A DNA stretch of 64,000 nt from Colletes latitarsis (Eukaryota; Arthropoda; Insecta; Hymenoptera; Colletidae), in NCBI RefSeq assembly GCF_051014445.1, contig NC_135143.1, positions 5,084,001-5,148,000 on the forward strand, read 5' to 3'. A program made the translations under genes and the position numbers. The number at the start of each line of letters is the position of its first letter. The first letter of the stretch is position 1. Under the pieces are notes generated by a model that saw only the letters and a list, made by a program, of their open reading frames with translations, searched no databases and was not told the DNA's origin. Shown one piece after another: positions 13,462-25,132 of the stretch.

Positions 13462-15961
13462 CAGGGTGTTCGGTCACCCCTGGGAAAAATTTTAATGGGA
13501 GATACTAGAGGCCAAAATAAGACGAAAATCAAGAATATCAAATTCTTGATTGACGTCTCGTTAAAGAGTTATTAAAAAATTAAATTAAAAATTTGAAATC
13601 ATTCTGGAAAAATTACATTCGGTTGCAGAGGTAAATTACAATCATTTTTGGTGAATAGACACACCCCCGAAATCCTACGCACTTTCGAGAAAAAAATTCC
13701 TTACCGAAAATCTTAATTAGGTGCCTAAATTCGACGAAAAAAAAAATTTCAAATCGTTCTGGAAAAATTATTTTCGTTTGCGGGGGTCAATTACAATCAT
13801 TTTTGGTGAATACACATACCTCAGAAATCCTACCCACTTTTGAGGAAAAAATTCGAGTAGGTACTGAAATTTTTAGACGAAAGTAAAAAATTTCAAATCA
13901 TACTAAAAAAATTATATTTAGTTACAGTGGGTAATTACAATCATTTTTGGCCATTACATATACCCCCAAAATCCTCTGCATTTTCGAGAAACAATTTGTT
14001 TACCGAAAATATAATGTGAGGTTAAAAATGTTGCCCCGAAATTTCATGGATATGTCTAAAAAATCATAACTTCTGAATGGATTGGAGGATTTTAATGTTT
14101 TACAATGCAAACAACGCATATTTTGGTGAAGAATATGTAGAAATTCCAAAAGTGCTCGAAAAATTGTTCTCTAACACCATAAAGTGAGAAAACCCCCATA
14201 AAAATGGTCCAATTTTCAAACGTCCATAACTCCTACAATAGTCAATGGATTTCATTGCAATTTAGTTTGAAGCAGAGCTGGATGCCTACAAAAAACTATT
14301 AAACAACATTTCCATACAACGTCAAACAAATTTATTAGAAATCAAAAACGAAGTTTTTAAAGAAATCGACAGGGGGTAGATGCCTAAATTTTACAGAGAA
14401 ATTAAAAAGTTTGAAATCATTCTGGAAAAATTATATTCAGTTGGAGAGGTCAATTACAATCATTTTTGGTGAATAGACACACCCCAGATATTCTACTCAT
14501 TTTCGAGAAAAAAATTCGAGTAGGTGGACAAATTTTTCGACAAAACTAAAAAATTTCAAATCATTCTGGAAAAATTATTCTTGTTTAAGGGGTTAATTAC
14601 AATCATTTTTGGTGAATACACATACCCCCGAAATCCTACGCACTTTCGAGAAAAAAATTTATTACATATATCTTCATTACATATACGATATACAGGGTGT
14701 TCGGTCACCCCTGGGAAAAATTTTAATAGCGGATTCTACAGGCCAAAATAAGACGAAAATCAAGTATACCAATTTGTAGATGGAGGCTTCGTTAAAAAGT
14801 TATTAACAATTAAATTCAAAAATTTCAAATCGTTCTGGAAAAATTATTCTTGTTTAAGGGGTTAATTACAATCATTTTTGGTGAATACACATACCCCCGA
14901 AATCCTACGCACTTTCGAGAAAAAAATTTATTACATATATCTTCATTACATATACGATATACAGAGTGTTCGGTCACCCCTGGGAAAAATTTTAATAGCG
15001 GATTCTACAGGCCAAAATAAGACGAAAATCAAGTATACCAATTTGTAGATGGAGGCTTCGTTAAAAAGTTATTAACAATTAAATTCAAAAATTTCAAATC
15101 GTTCTGGAAAAATTATTTTCGGCTGCGGGGGTCAATTACAATCATTTTTGGTGATTACACATAGTTCCGAAATCCTACCCATTTTCGAGAAAAAAATTCG
15201 AGTAAGTGCTGAAAGTTTTGGGTGAAAAAAAAGACTTTCGAATCGGCTTGAAAAAATTATTTTTAGTTGCAGGGGTCAATTGCAAGCATTTTTGGTCAAC
15301 AGACATACCCCCGAAATCCTACTTAATTTCGAGAAAAAAATTCCTTACCGAAAATATAATTTCTGGCCAGAAATGTCTGCCTGAATTTTCATGCGAATCT
15401 TTAAAACGTCATAACATCTGAACGGATTGGATGATTTTAATGTTTAAAAAAGCAAACGACTCGTATTTTAGTGTAGAATATGTAGAAATTTTAAAAATAA
15501 TCGAAAAGTTGGTCCTTGATCCCGCAAAATGAGAAAACCCCATAGAAATGGTCCAATTTTCAAACAGCCATAACTCCTACAATTGTGAATATATTTCAAT
15601 GAAACTTTTTTCTGAAGTAGAGCTCATCGGTACCTACAAAAAAGTATTAGATAACTTTTCTGTAGGGTGGCAAACAAAATTACTAAAAATGAAAAATGAA
15701 TTTTTAAGAAAAATCGACAAAGGGTAGGTGCCTAAATTTTTCGACGAAAAAAAAAATTTTTAATTAATTCTGAAAAAATTATTTTCGGTTGCGGGGGTCA
15801 ATTACAATCATTTTTGGTGAATAGATATACCCCCGAAATCATACGGTCGGAATTTTAAACGTTAATAACTGTTTAACAAAGCCTTCATCAACAAATTGGT
15901 ATTCTTGATTTTCGTCTTATTTTGACCTCTAGAATCCCCCATTAAAATTTTTCCCAGGGGT
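13462..15961. mobile_element. CAGGGTG long-TIR family, composite block (copy 2)
   Basis: It begins with a complete left terminus (CAGGGTGTTCGGTCACCCCT, TA at 13460-13461) and ends in a right TIR broken off after TTTCCCAGGGGTG at about 15961, so the last ~12 bases are missing. Two more left termini lie inside in direct orientation (14693 and 14962). About nine ~144-bp subrepeats are marked by AATTACAATCATTTTTGGT. Two stretches of a different core appear (about 14000-14370 and 15350-15730, with CATAACTTCTGAACGGATT). Probably a nested or unequally recombined cluster. Confidence 0.8.
14563..15100. repeat. 269-bp tandem duplication inside the composite block
   Basis: Two head-to-tail copies of exactly 269 bp, each containing subrepeat sequence, a short unique linker (TTACATATATCTTCATTACA) and an element left terminus (C at 14693 and 14962). 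The copies are almost identical; the clearest difference is CAGGGTG versus CAGAGTG at the terminus. Confidence 0.8.
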
Positions 15962-17405
15962 GAAATCTCATAGAATACATAGAAATCTCTCTTCTATATG
16001 AGTACCCCATTTTTTCTCAAAATTGGTTTTTACAAAAATTCGAGTTTTTCAAAAATTGAGAATGATAAAACAATTCTATTTGCGGATTTGTGTTTGGGAC
16101 GGGAAACTCTACAAGGATCACCCAATGGATATTGCAAAATAGAACGAAAGTCAAAATTTGTTGGAACGTGTGATCGACGGATGAAATTGAATACATAATT
16201 AAAACGACCTCATCAAATGCATTTACTTCATTTACACGACGACCATGTCATCCGCCTCTCGGCTATATTACACGCGCAAATCAATGATATGCTAGGAAAT
16301 GATAGGTCGCGGAATATGATAATACTATCACCACAATTAACCTTCTTTGTAGGTAATAATATCAGTTTCATTAATTTCCGAATGAACACAGACTCGGAAT
16401 ATTACATTTTTAATTTCACCAAGTAAAAGTTTAATTAACATAAACAGTTTAATCCCTCAATTAAACAAAAAAAACTTTTACGGGCGCAAAGTCGCAAATA
16501 ATAATAAATATTAATAATAATTAGACTGTTGATGTTTATGCAAATGCGTATTTTTATAAGAAATCGGTAGGAAAAATGCAACCTGGACAGAAAGGAGAAT
16601 GTTAAAAAATAGCCAAAATTTTGTGTCGCTACGGAACCTAAACTATCGATGAGATATCATTTTTGGGGTCAAAAAGATCTACAAATCCATCATTATTCAC
16701 CACAAGTATGATAGGAAAATTATTTAAAAAGCGATTGAAGTAGAAAGTGTATAGAGCAAGAAATTGGAAATTGTTTTCTTTAAATGTTTTATAACTACAG
16801 TCATGCCATTTGTCTGATCGAAAACTTTTCCCTAAGAATCTGCAAAGTTGGAAAAGTAGAAGAAAGTATGTGTCCAGTTAGATCTTCATGAAAAACACAG
16901 TCCTTCGTAGAATACGACAATTAGAAAGTTTAAGACGAAGCAAGACGGTAGAAACTTGTTTCATGCTCTCGAAGAGCAAAGATTCTGAAAAAATCGCTTT
17001 GAGATTTCTTAATTTTAATTTTTGTTTTAAAATTAAAATTTCTTAATTCTTGTTCCTTGCTTGATGCAATAATTTCTCAATGCATGTGAATACCAGAAAC
17101 GAGTAGAATTATATTCGAATGTTAAAAGACAGATAAAAACTTTGTGGAAATAATACACTAAAATATGACGAAAATGTTTCTTTTAATCCTTTCTGACAAA
17201 CGATAAACACCGCTAATTGTAATAATCGTCTTTTTCTGTAAGGCACGTTGAAATAACTCATTAAAAAATTTGTTTGTTCTTTTAATAAGTGCTCGTATAC
17301 TTTCTTTATAATTGTATTACGTAATTTTGTAAAATTTTTAAACCCGTGTTTCGAATTTGAATAGTTGCTCGACACAACAGAATGCAACAAATGGAGAAAA
17401 ATTAC
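15962..17405. other. Intron DNA, nothing recognised
   Basis: AT-rich sequence between the composite repeat and exon 17410-17544. No repeat termini or coding features seen. Confidence 0.4.
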
Positions 17406-17409
17406 CCAC

Positions 17410-17544
17410 GTGTGTTGCGGGGGTGGCGTGGGCGTTCTTGATAGGGGAAAACTGGCGACTTCTCTCGTTACCGACAGCGAACGAATCGATCCAAATGTTT
17501 GGTCCGGCGATAAATTAGCGCCAACACTCTGCACCATCCCGCTA
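17410..17544 (-). CDS. Internal exon, Ser/Pro-rich tail segment
   Basis: Acceptor is a clean pyrimidine tract ending CTGTTTCAG before 17544. Two donors are possible: AC|GTGGGT (exon ends 17410, phase 2) or GG|GTAATT (exon ends 17406, phase 0). The GTGGGT donor is preferred because the next exon found begins with one base. The encoded segment starts SGMVQSVGANLSPDQTFGSI, has SLSVTREVASFPLSR, and ends in a Pro/Thr run (TPTPPPQHT). It continues the same disordered, Ser/Pro-rich character as the exon before it. The plus-strand open frame over the same bases is a shadow. GC content is well above the surrounding intron. Confidence 0.75.
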
Positions 17545-18319
17545 CTGAAACAGAAGGATGCATCGACATCAATAAAATTTGATGACACTGCATGTTGCAT
17601 GCAATACCGCTCGCATGGTATCGATTAGAATCATTTTTACCGAACATCTGTTAAATTGCAAATCAATTGCTGGAAGCACACATCTTGTAACTTCATTTTT
17701 GGTGAAATTTTTATGTGCTCTAGATAGTTCTTGTTTGTTTTCTTCATACTGTATAAATATATTATGAATATGTTAAGATTGATATTTTTATTTCTTGCAC
17801 GCCTACTACAAAAAATATACAATGTGTTCGTACATGACATTTCTGGTCGTAAAATAGATGAAATTTGAATAATAGAAAACATTGAGCGATATCATATTTC
17901 TCATATAAAATTCCAGCATATTAACATTTCAAGATCTTCAACAACTAGAAGAAAATGTTCTTGACTAAATTTAACACTAAATAAGAAATATAATAAACGA
18001 GTTTCAATTTCTGACATGGAAAAGAAAGATATTTTGTACCACTTAAGTATTGGAGTTATACCTGAAGATTGCAAGGAATTTAAAAACACTATTTGCAGAA
18101 ATTAATTCCAATGCTTATTGATGAAGAAAATGAAAATGAAGAAAATTCAAATTAATAATTATTTTTATCTCTTTATAATTTGGAAATTTTGTTCTTTCTT
18201 TATAATTAATATAAAGATACAAAATATAAAGAAACGATGCAAGATATAAAGAAAAAGTTTCATTCAACTTTGTATTCAAAATTTATCCCCACCACTCTCC
18301 ATTGTTTCGAATTTATATA
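17545..18319. other. Intron DNA, nothing recognised
   Basis: AT-rich. Short frames on both strands have no features. It ends at the TA preceding a mariner-like element. Confidence 0.4.
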
Positions 18320-20037
18320 CAGGGTGAGTCACCTAACATTTGCACCTCAAATATCTTTGTTGTTCTTAAAGATACGTGAAATGTCTTGAGGACAAAATTG
18401 AATAGTACAATGGTGTTCACACGATGCCAAAAATATTTTTGTTTCTATGTCATTTTTTTTAAAGAAATGAAAGTCACCATCATTTTTTTAAATAGAATCA
18501 CCCTTTTTGAAACACCTACAATGATAGACCCTTTCATTAGGAATTCAGTGACTATAATTATTCAAGGTCATTCAAGGCCACAGTCGGAGAAAATGGTATA
18601 AGATGTAAAATGTGAAAGCACGAATACCTGTATTTCACAAATGTTCAAAACGATGGTCATTTACGTCGATACATTGCTGTAAATGGGCTCTAAAGGAATG
18701 TTGAACTCTGCCCAGTACATCCGAGGTGATATTCGCACATGCTGTGACGATCCGCCGATGCATATCTTCAATTGTTGTTGGAGCATTCGCGTATACGGTC
18801 TCTTTTAGCAGACCCCACAAAAATAAATCCAGTGGATTTATGTCAGGCGAACGTACTGGCCATGAAACAGTATCACCTCATCCAATCCATCGGTTTGGAA
18901 ACCTAGAATCCAATGTTTCTCTGGCTACTCGTGCAGAATGGGCCGCACTGCCATCATGTTGATACCACATATCGTAACGGTTTTGTACAGGAACATCTTC
19001 CAACAAAATTAGCAGATCTTCTTGCAAAAATTGAAAATATTTTTGCCCTGTCATCGTTCCGGTAATGAAGTATGGTCTGATTGCTTTATCGTTCAAAACA
19101 CCACACCACACGTTTACGCTCCATTGTCTTTGGTGGTCAATTTCTCGAAGCCAGTGCGGATTATCAACAGACCAATAATGGACGTTCCGTAGATTAATTG
19201 AGCCATGATTACTAAATGTTGCTTCATTTTGATGTAATCCTCATTGACAAAAATTAATTCGATTTTGAAAATAACATCCGTGGAATTCCTGATGTAGTGA
19301 TATGTGAAACGAATGAAAATGTCGAGCTAGAATTCGTATTACGTCACTTTGACTTATGCCTGCTTCCTGACCAATTTTTTTTGCACTCATATGTGGATTG
19401 ACAGCTATCGCTGCTAAAACATTAATTTCATTGTCTTCATTAGTCGTAGGATTCTTGCGTTTACGTTTTCTTACAGTTACACTTCCAGTACTTCTAAACA
19501 ACTTGTAGATAGTAATAAAGCAATTGGACCTGCACAGCATTTTGTGCACATTTACAGTAAACCATTAACATGTTGCACATTTCTATCATTGAATAAGACA
19601 TAGCGGAATCGCGTTTGAAAACACACTGATACTAAATAAATCGCAGCGTAATCGGCTAGAGGATGTTTGAAAACATCCAGTAACATTGGAGGACTTTAGT
19701 ATGTTTATTACAAGTCTCACTTGCGATAAACGTATTCTGCGTTCATATTTTAAATCTTATACATTTTCTCCGGCCGTGACCTTGAATGACCTTGAATAAT
19801 TATAGTCACTGAATTCCTAATGGAAGGGACTATCATTGCAGGTGTTTCAAAAAGGGTGATTCTATTTAAAAAAATGATGGTGACTTTCATTTCTTTAAAA
19901 AAAATGACATAAAAACAAAAATATTTTTGGCATTGGGTGAGTCCCATTGTATCATTCAATTTTGTCTTTAAGACAGTTGACGTATCTTTAAAAACAACAA
20001 AGATATTTGAGGTGCAAATGCTAGATGACTCACCCTG
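18320..20037 (-). mobile_element. Mariner-like element with ~290-bp TIRs, copy A
   Basis: Ends are CAGGGTGAGTCACCTAACAT at 18320 and the inverted counterpart (ATGACTCACCCTG) ending 20037, with TA on both sides. The two arms stay complementary for about 290 bp. The element is 1,718 bp and carries a broken transposase on the minus strand. A second copy lies in inverted orientation at 22105-23250. Confidence 0.9.
18635..19549 (-). pseudogene. Broken mariner-type DDE transposase (copy A)
   Basis: The N-terminal piece (19549 to 19241) has a basic motif (RKRKRKNP) and a helix-turn-helix-like region (AAIAVNPHMSAKKIGQEAGI, then SQSDVIRILARH). Frame is then lost. The catalytic half resumes about 19230 with NHGSINLRNVHYWSVDNPHW, WSVNVWCGVLNDKAI, YQHDGSAAHSARVAR and FPNRWIG, meets a stop, and continues RSPDINPLDLFLWGLLKETV to a TGA at 18635. 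The expected first acidic residue before TFSNHGS is not readable: that position carries a stop and unrelated residues. The spacing from the D of HDG to the D of NPLD is 41 residues (counting the stop), so the family looks DD41D-like. It cannot encode active enzyme. Confidence 0.85.
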
Positions 20038-20854
20038 TATGTTGTATACCTTTCTTAACAATAAATCAAAAAAATCGCCTAGTTTTTAAGCATTGGACAA
20101 TAATAGTACTATTTAGTGGAATGATTTCCGACACCATTCTTTATACAAAGAACTGCGACACAACTTGTTATTTATTTTATTCACTATGAATAAACATTCG
20201 CTTCCCTGTCGCGTACTTGTTTGCATTCGTCTATCGAACCGTCGCCATTTATTATTTACTCGCGAGTGGCATTCAACAATACATCTTCGGTTACAAGTTA
20301 ATTCATAGTTGACAATGATCATCTCAAAGAAAATCCGTTGAAATATTCGCTCTACAAAACACGGCCCAAACAAAAAAAAATTAATTCCGTTGTATAAATT
20401 CATTACGTCTATCCATAATCACACGTTTGAATTCATTCCGTTAAAGTCGACAGTTTTTTTTTGTTATAGAGTTTAAGTCTAGTGATCGTGGCGACCATTC
20501 TAGGGGATTAAACTCTTTACTCTGGATTCGTTTGGTATTCTAAGGGAACTAAATTACTGTGAATACATATGTATCTGTACCCACGAGGAATAAAATGTAT
20601 TATTCTTCGTGTATTCCGAATATGCATGTTTCATTCCCAAACACACGTTATACGAGTTTTCTAGTGGATGTAAAAACCGTGGTAAGCGATTAAATTGCTT
20701 GTATCTTCGAAATCTATTTCCTCGTCACGCAATTCGAACGGATGATGGCAATGGTACGTGAAACGATTTATTATTAATCACGTTTGTTTCACAAAATGTA
20801 TAAATTATGTAGATTGATTTTTTGCGTCTAATCGTTCACGTGTGCGTATGTATA
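20038..20854. other. Intron DNA, nothing recognised
   Basis: Moderately AT-rich sequence between two mobile elements. No features supported. Confidence 0.4.
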
Positions 20855-22100
20855 CAGGGTGTTCGGCCACCTCTGGGAAAAATTATAATGGGAGATTCTA
20901 GAGGCCAAAATAAGTCGCAAATCAAGAATACCAATTGGTTGATGGAGGCTTCGTTAAAAAGTTATTAACGTTAAAAGTTCCGCCCGTACTGAATTTTGGT
21001 TGATGGAGGCTTCGTTAAAAAGTTATTAACGTTAAAAGTTCCGCCCGTACTGAATTTTTTTCTAGAAAGTGAGTAGGATTTCGAGGGTAGGTTTATTCAC
21101 CAAAAATTATTGTAATTGACCCCCACAACCAAAAATAATTTTTCCGAAACGATTTGAAATTTTTTTTTTTCCGTTGAAAAATTTCACAGCTTCCCGAATT
21201 TTTTTCTCGAAAGTAGGTAGGATTTCGACGGTATGTCTAATGACCAAAAATGATTCCAATTGACTCTCGCAACTGAAAATAATTTTTCCAGAACGATTTG
21301 AAACTTCTTTTTTTCGCCGAAAAATTTAGGCACAACCCCCTGTCAATTTTTCCTAAACATTAGTTTTTCATTTTTAGTAATTTTGTTTGCCACCCTACAG
21401 AAAAGTTGTCTAATACTTTTTTGTAGGTACCCATGAGCTCTACTTCAGAAAAAAGTTTCATTGAAATATATTCACCATCATAGAACTTATGGCTGTTTGA
21501 AAATTTGACCATTTTTATGGAGTTTTTCTCATTTTGCGGTGTCAAGGACCAACTTTTCGAATATTTTTAGAATTTCTACATATTCTACATTAAAATACGC
21601 GTCGTTTGCTTTTTTAAACATTAAAATCGTCCAATCCGTTCAGAAGTTATGACGTTTTAAAGATTCGCATGAAAATTCGGGCAAACATTTCTGGGCCGGA
21701 AATTATGTTTTCGGTAAACAATTTTTTTCTCGAAAGTGCGACGGATTTTGGGGGTATGTATAATGACCAAAAATGATTGTAATTACCCACTGTAACTAAA
21801 TATAATCTTTTTAGTATGATTTGAAATTTTTTAATTTCGTCTAAAAATTACAGTACCTACTCGAATTTTTTTCTCGAAAGTGGGTAGGATTTCAGGGGTA
21901 TGTGTATTCACGAAAAATGATTGTAATTGACCCCCGCAAATAAAAATAATTTTTCAAGAACGATTTGAAATTTTTGAATTTAATTGTTAATAACTTTTTA
22001 ACGAAGCCTCCATCAACAAATTGGTATTCTTGATTTTCGTCTTATTTTAGTCTCTAGAATCCCCCATTAAAATTTTTCCCAGGGATGGCCGAACACCCTG
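20855..22100. mobile_element. CAGGGTG long-TIR element, copy 3 (1,246 bp)
   Basis: Left end CAGGGTGTTCGGCCACCTCT at 20855 with TA before it; right end GGCCGAACACCCTG at 22100 with TA after it. The core is in the opposite orientation to that of copy 2 (AAAAATGATTGTAATTGACC sense) and includes the non-repeat segment with CATAACTTCTGAACGGATT in reverse. A 61-bp direct duplication lies at about 20935-21058 (TTGGTTGATGGAGGCTTCGT repeated). The minus-strand frame at 21360-21545 is repeat DNA, not a gene. Confidence 0.9.
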
Positions 22101-22104
22101 TATA

Positions 22105-23250
22105 CAGGGTGAGTCACCTAACATTTGCACCTCAAATATCTTTGTTATTTGTAAAGATACGTCAAATGTCTTGAGGACAAAATTGAATGGTACAATGGGG
22201 CTCATACGATGCCAAAAATATTTTTATTTCTATGGCATTTTTTTTAAAGAAATCAAAGTCATCTTCATTTTTTAAAAATTGAATCACCCTTTCTGAAACA
22301 ATGATAGTCCCTTTCATTAGGAATTCAGTGATTATAGTTATTCAAGGTTAATGAAGGTCACGGTCGGAGAAAATGGTATAAGATGCAAAATATGAAAGCT
22401 GTTGATAATCCGCACTGGCTTCGAGACGTTGATCACCAAAGGCAATGGAGCGTAAACATGTGGTGTGGTGTTTTGAACGATAAAGCAATCGATCCATACT
22501 TCATTACCGGAACGATGACAGGGTAAAAATATTTTCAATTTTTGCAAGAAGATCTGCTAATTTTATTGGAAGATATTCCTCTACAAAACCGTTACGATAT
22601 GTGGTACCAACATGATGGCTGTCCGGCTCCATTCTGCACGAGTAGCCAGAGAAACATTGGATTCTAGGTTTCCAAACCGATGGATTGGATGAGGTGGTAC
22701 TGTTTCATGGCCAGCACGTTCGCCTGACATAAATCCACTGGATTTATTTTTGTGGGGTCTGCTAAAGGAGACCGTATACGCGAATGCTCCAACAACAATT
22801 GAAGATATGCATCGGCGGATCATTACAGCATGTGCGAATATCACCTCGGAAGTACTTGGCAGAGTTCAACATTCCTTCAGAGCCCATTTACAGCAATGTA
22901 TCGACGTAAATGGCCATCGTTTTGAACATTTGTGAAATACAGGTATTCGTGCTTTCACATTTTACATCTTATACCATTTTCTCTGACTGTAACCTTGAAT
23001 GACCTTGAATAATTATAGTCACTGAATTCCTAATGAAAGGGACTATCATTGTAGGTGTTTCAAAAAGGGTGATTCTATTTAAAAAGATGATGGTGGCTTT
23101 CATTTCTTTAAAAAAAATGACATACAAACAAAAATATTTTTGGCATCGTGTGAACGCCATTATACTATTCAATTTTGTCTTCAAGACATTTGGCGTATCT
23201 TTAAGAACAACAAAGATATTTGAGGTGCAAATGTTAGATGACTCACCCTG
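22105..23250 (+). mobile_element. Mariner-like element, copy B, internally deleted
   Basis: Same termini as copy A (CAGGGTGAGTCACCTAACAT at 22105; ATGACTCACCCTG ending 23250; TA at each side), but in the opposite orientation and only 1,146 bp long. The left TIR runs straight into the catalytic half of the transposase at about 22400, so the N-terminal half is deleted. It abuts the end of the element at 20855-22100. Confidence 0.9.
22400..22935 (+). pseudogene. Truncated mariner-type transposase remnant (copy B)
   Basis: Begins at VDNPHWL and continues WSVNVWCGVLNDKAI. It has a stop where copy A reads GQKYF. An extra base just after the HDG motif shifts the frame, and a stop follows NRWIG. It then reads SPDINPLDLFLWGLLKETV and ends RVQHSFRAHLQQCID...RFEHL at a TGA. 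The N-terminal DNA-binding half is absent. Confidence 0.85.
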
Positions 23251-24066
23251 TATAGTAAAAAAGGTTTCGGGAACATAATTCACATTATATGGAAACTTCT
23301 TCGTGTAAAATGATTACTTAGGTTCGTTGGTATCTAGTTTGAGCTATCTGTTCAAATGTGAAGCGTCTGAAGCAGTCGTTCGGTTCAGTCTCGAAAAGTA
23401 ATGCAAGGTTCGGATCGATATCCCTCCCATGGCAAATAGGAACTTCTATAGCGATTCCTGTCTGGCGAGATGGAAGGGAACATACTTGGACGAAGTGGGT
23501 AGTTATCGATATATAGCGGCAGAATCAAGCATTTCGAGATCCTCGAGTTATGAATTATTCAAAGCTCGATGGCGCGGGCAGGATGTCGAAGTTGTAGCTG
23601 ACAAACCGACTTCGCCTTCGTCGTTAATGCATTTTCTCCCGTCGAATCGGCCAAGTTTCCGCGTGGAAAAGTTACCGTGAACTTGTTAAACCGATGCGTC
23701 AACCAGCTAACGACGTATCGATGGAGGATCGTTAACGAAAACTTTTAATTGCGAACGAATTGCCTTCCTTGCGGTAAACGTGGCCGTGATTAACGAAACT
23801 TAGCTTTCAACAAATCGTCGAAGCGAACGAAGTCTTCTTTATGAATTACAGCAAATCTTGGGTAACTGCGTGAAACACGGAACCAAAGTCTCGCAGTTCT
23901 AAAAGCATGATTAATTTTCAGTTCCCAGAAAGGTATAAACCGAGCTATGGCGTTCAGCTTTGTATCTTGTTGAACGTAGAAAAAGATAGCGAATGAAGGA
24001 TGAATAAGAATAACATAATGTGAAACTTATTTATTTTTTATTAATGGTACCTTTACTGATATATTC
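23251..24066. other. Intron DNA with a GC-richer patch, no supported exon
   Basis: 23429-23680 is open on the plus strand (83 codons starting MANRNFYSDSCLARW) and GC-richer than its surroundings. No domain or splice context supports it. Confidence 0.4.
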
Positions 24067-24222
24067 GTGAGGTTTTTCTGATTAAAATAAGACTAAACAT
24101 GATATAACTTGGATCATATTTGCATATTTAATCGTATTTAACACAATTTTATACTGTATTAGAAATAGGTTACACACAAATTATATCATGTTTGCTCTTA
24201 TTTTAATCGGAAAACTCTTACA
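24067..24222. repeat. Imperfect inverted repeat, ~40-50-bp arms
   Basis: Left arm (24067-24117) contains GATTAAAATAAGACTAAACA then TGATATAA. Right arm (24181-24222) is its complement with a few changes. The spacer is about 63 bp. A related half-arm (TATGATTATGTTTGGTTTTA then TTTTAATCG) appears near 10633-10668. It may be a small MITE. Confidence 0.6.
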
Positions 24223-24305
24223 AAAGCATTGGTGAAAGTTTCATTAAAAATAAAAACAAAAATAAAAAAGTTTCATCTTTGCATTGTGTACTATGTATGT
24301 AAATG

Positions 24306-24340
24306 TCCAATCGAAAATGACTTGCAGTTATCCAAACATT
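24306..24340. repeat. Dispersed 35-bp repeat, copy 1 (partner 29707-29741)
   Basis: TCCAATCGAAAATGACTTGC followed by AGTTATCCAAACATT recurs at 29707 with two mismatches in 35 bases. Flanks are only loosely similar. Confidence 0.75.
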
Positions 24341-24419
24341 ACAAAGTATGTGTTCCTTTTACGGAATGTTTATTTACATGTGGAAGAGTAAGAAAATTTT
24401 TCTTTAGGTATTTAACTAT

Positions 24420-24956
24420 ACAGGATGAACCATTTAACTTGATTAAATCAATTATTTGTCTGACTAATTGACGAATCAAAAGTCTTTTTCTCCTGGATAA
24501 TTTTAAACTTACAAAATTTGAATAACTAAATAAAACAAAATGCTATTTTGCAAAAGCTCCGTATCATTGAATAGTATAATACAAGTAAATAAGTTCACTG
24601 TATGAAAAGACGATGAGAAAGTTGAACCTCGATGAAGTATAGTATATGTAGTATAGTATGAGTATAGTCACGATTAGTAACCTTAAACAAAGAATATCGA
24701 TGGTTCCTTTTACGTAGCTATGTCAGTTCTACTGCTGAATATAGCTTCGTATTAAGTATAAATGACACAGGAGGCGTATTTTTAGTAGTAATGACCTTTG
24801 AGGCTCAGTATGCTGACTCGCGTTTCCAGTAGAATTAAATGAAACGTTTCCGAGATTTCTTGTCAAGCAGAAACATTTTCATCGAGAACAAAGAAATTTG
24901 TCGGAAAATGTTGGAAAAGTTTATTAGTTCTAATCTGGAACACCCCCCCTGTATAG
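24420..24956. mobile_element. Possible degenerate CAGGGTG-terminus element
   Basis: TACAGGATGAACCATTTAAC at 24420 resembles a mariner-type left terminus, and GGAACACCCCCCCTGTATA near 24940-24957 a right terminus. The interior has an AGTAT-rich microsatellite (24637-24667) and no coding capacity. The two ends may belong to different insertions. Confidence 0.3.
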
Positions 24957-25132
24957 GATGTTTCTTTAACTTTTGCACACAAAGCAATGTTTCCAACAGA
25001 AGTTTATCAGTTTCTTGTCGGCTGCAAAATAAAATACTGAATTAAAATAAATTATTATTTTTTCAATAAAAAATCAAGGCTTGATTTTTTTAAATAGCAT
25101 TGCATATTTTTTATTTCATACTCTTGTAGTTA

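Noticed and set aside
17365..17628. Plus-strand 87-codon frame
   Set aside because: Antisense shadow of the minus-strand exon 17410-17544, which has a clean acceptor and donor.
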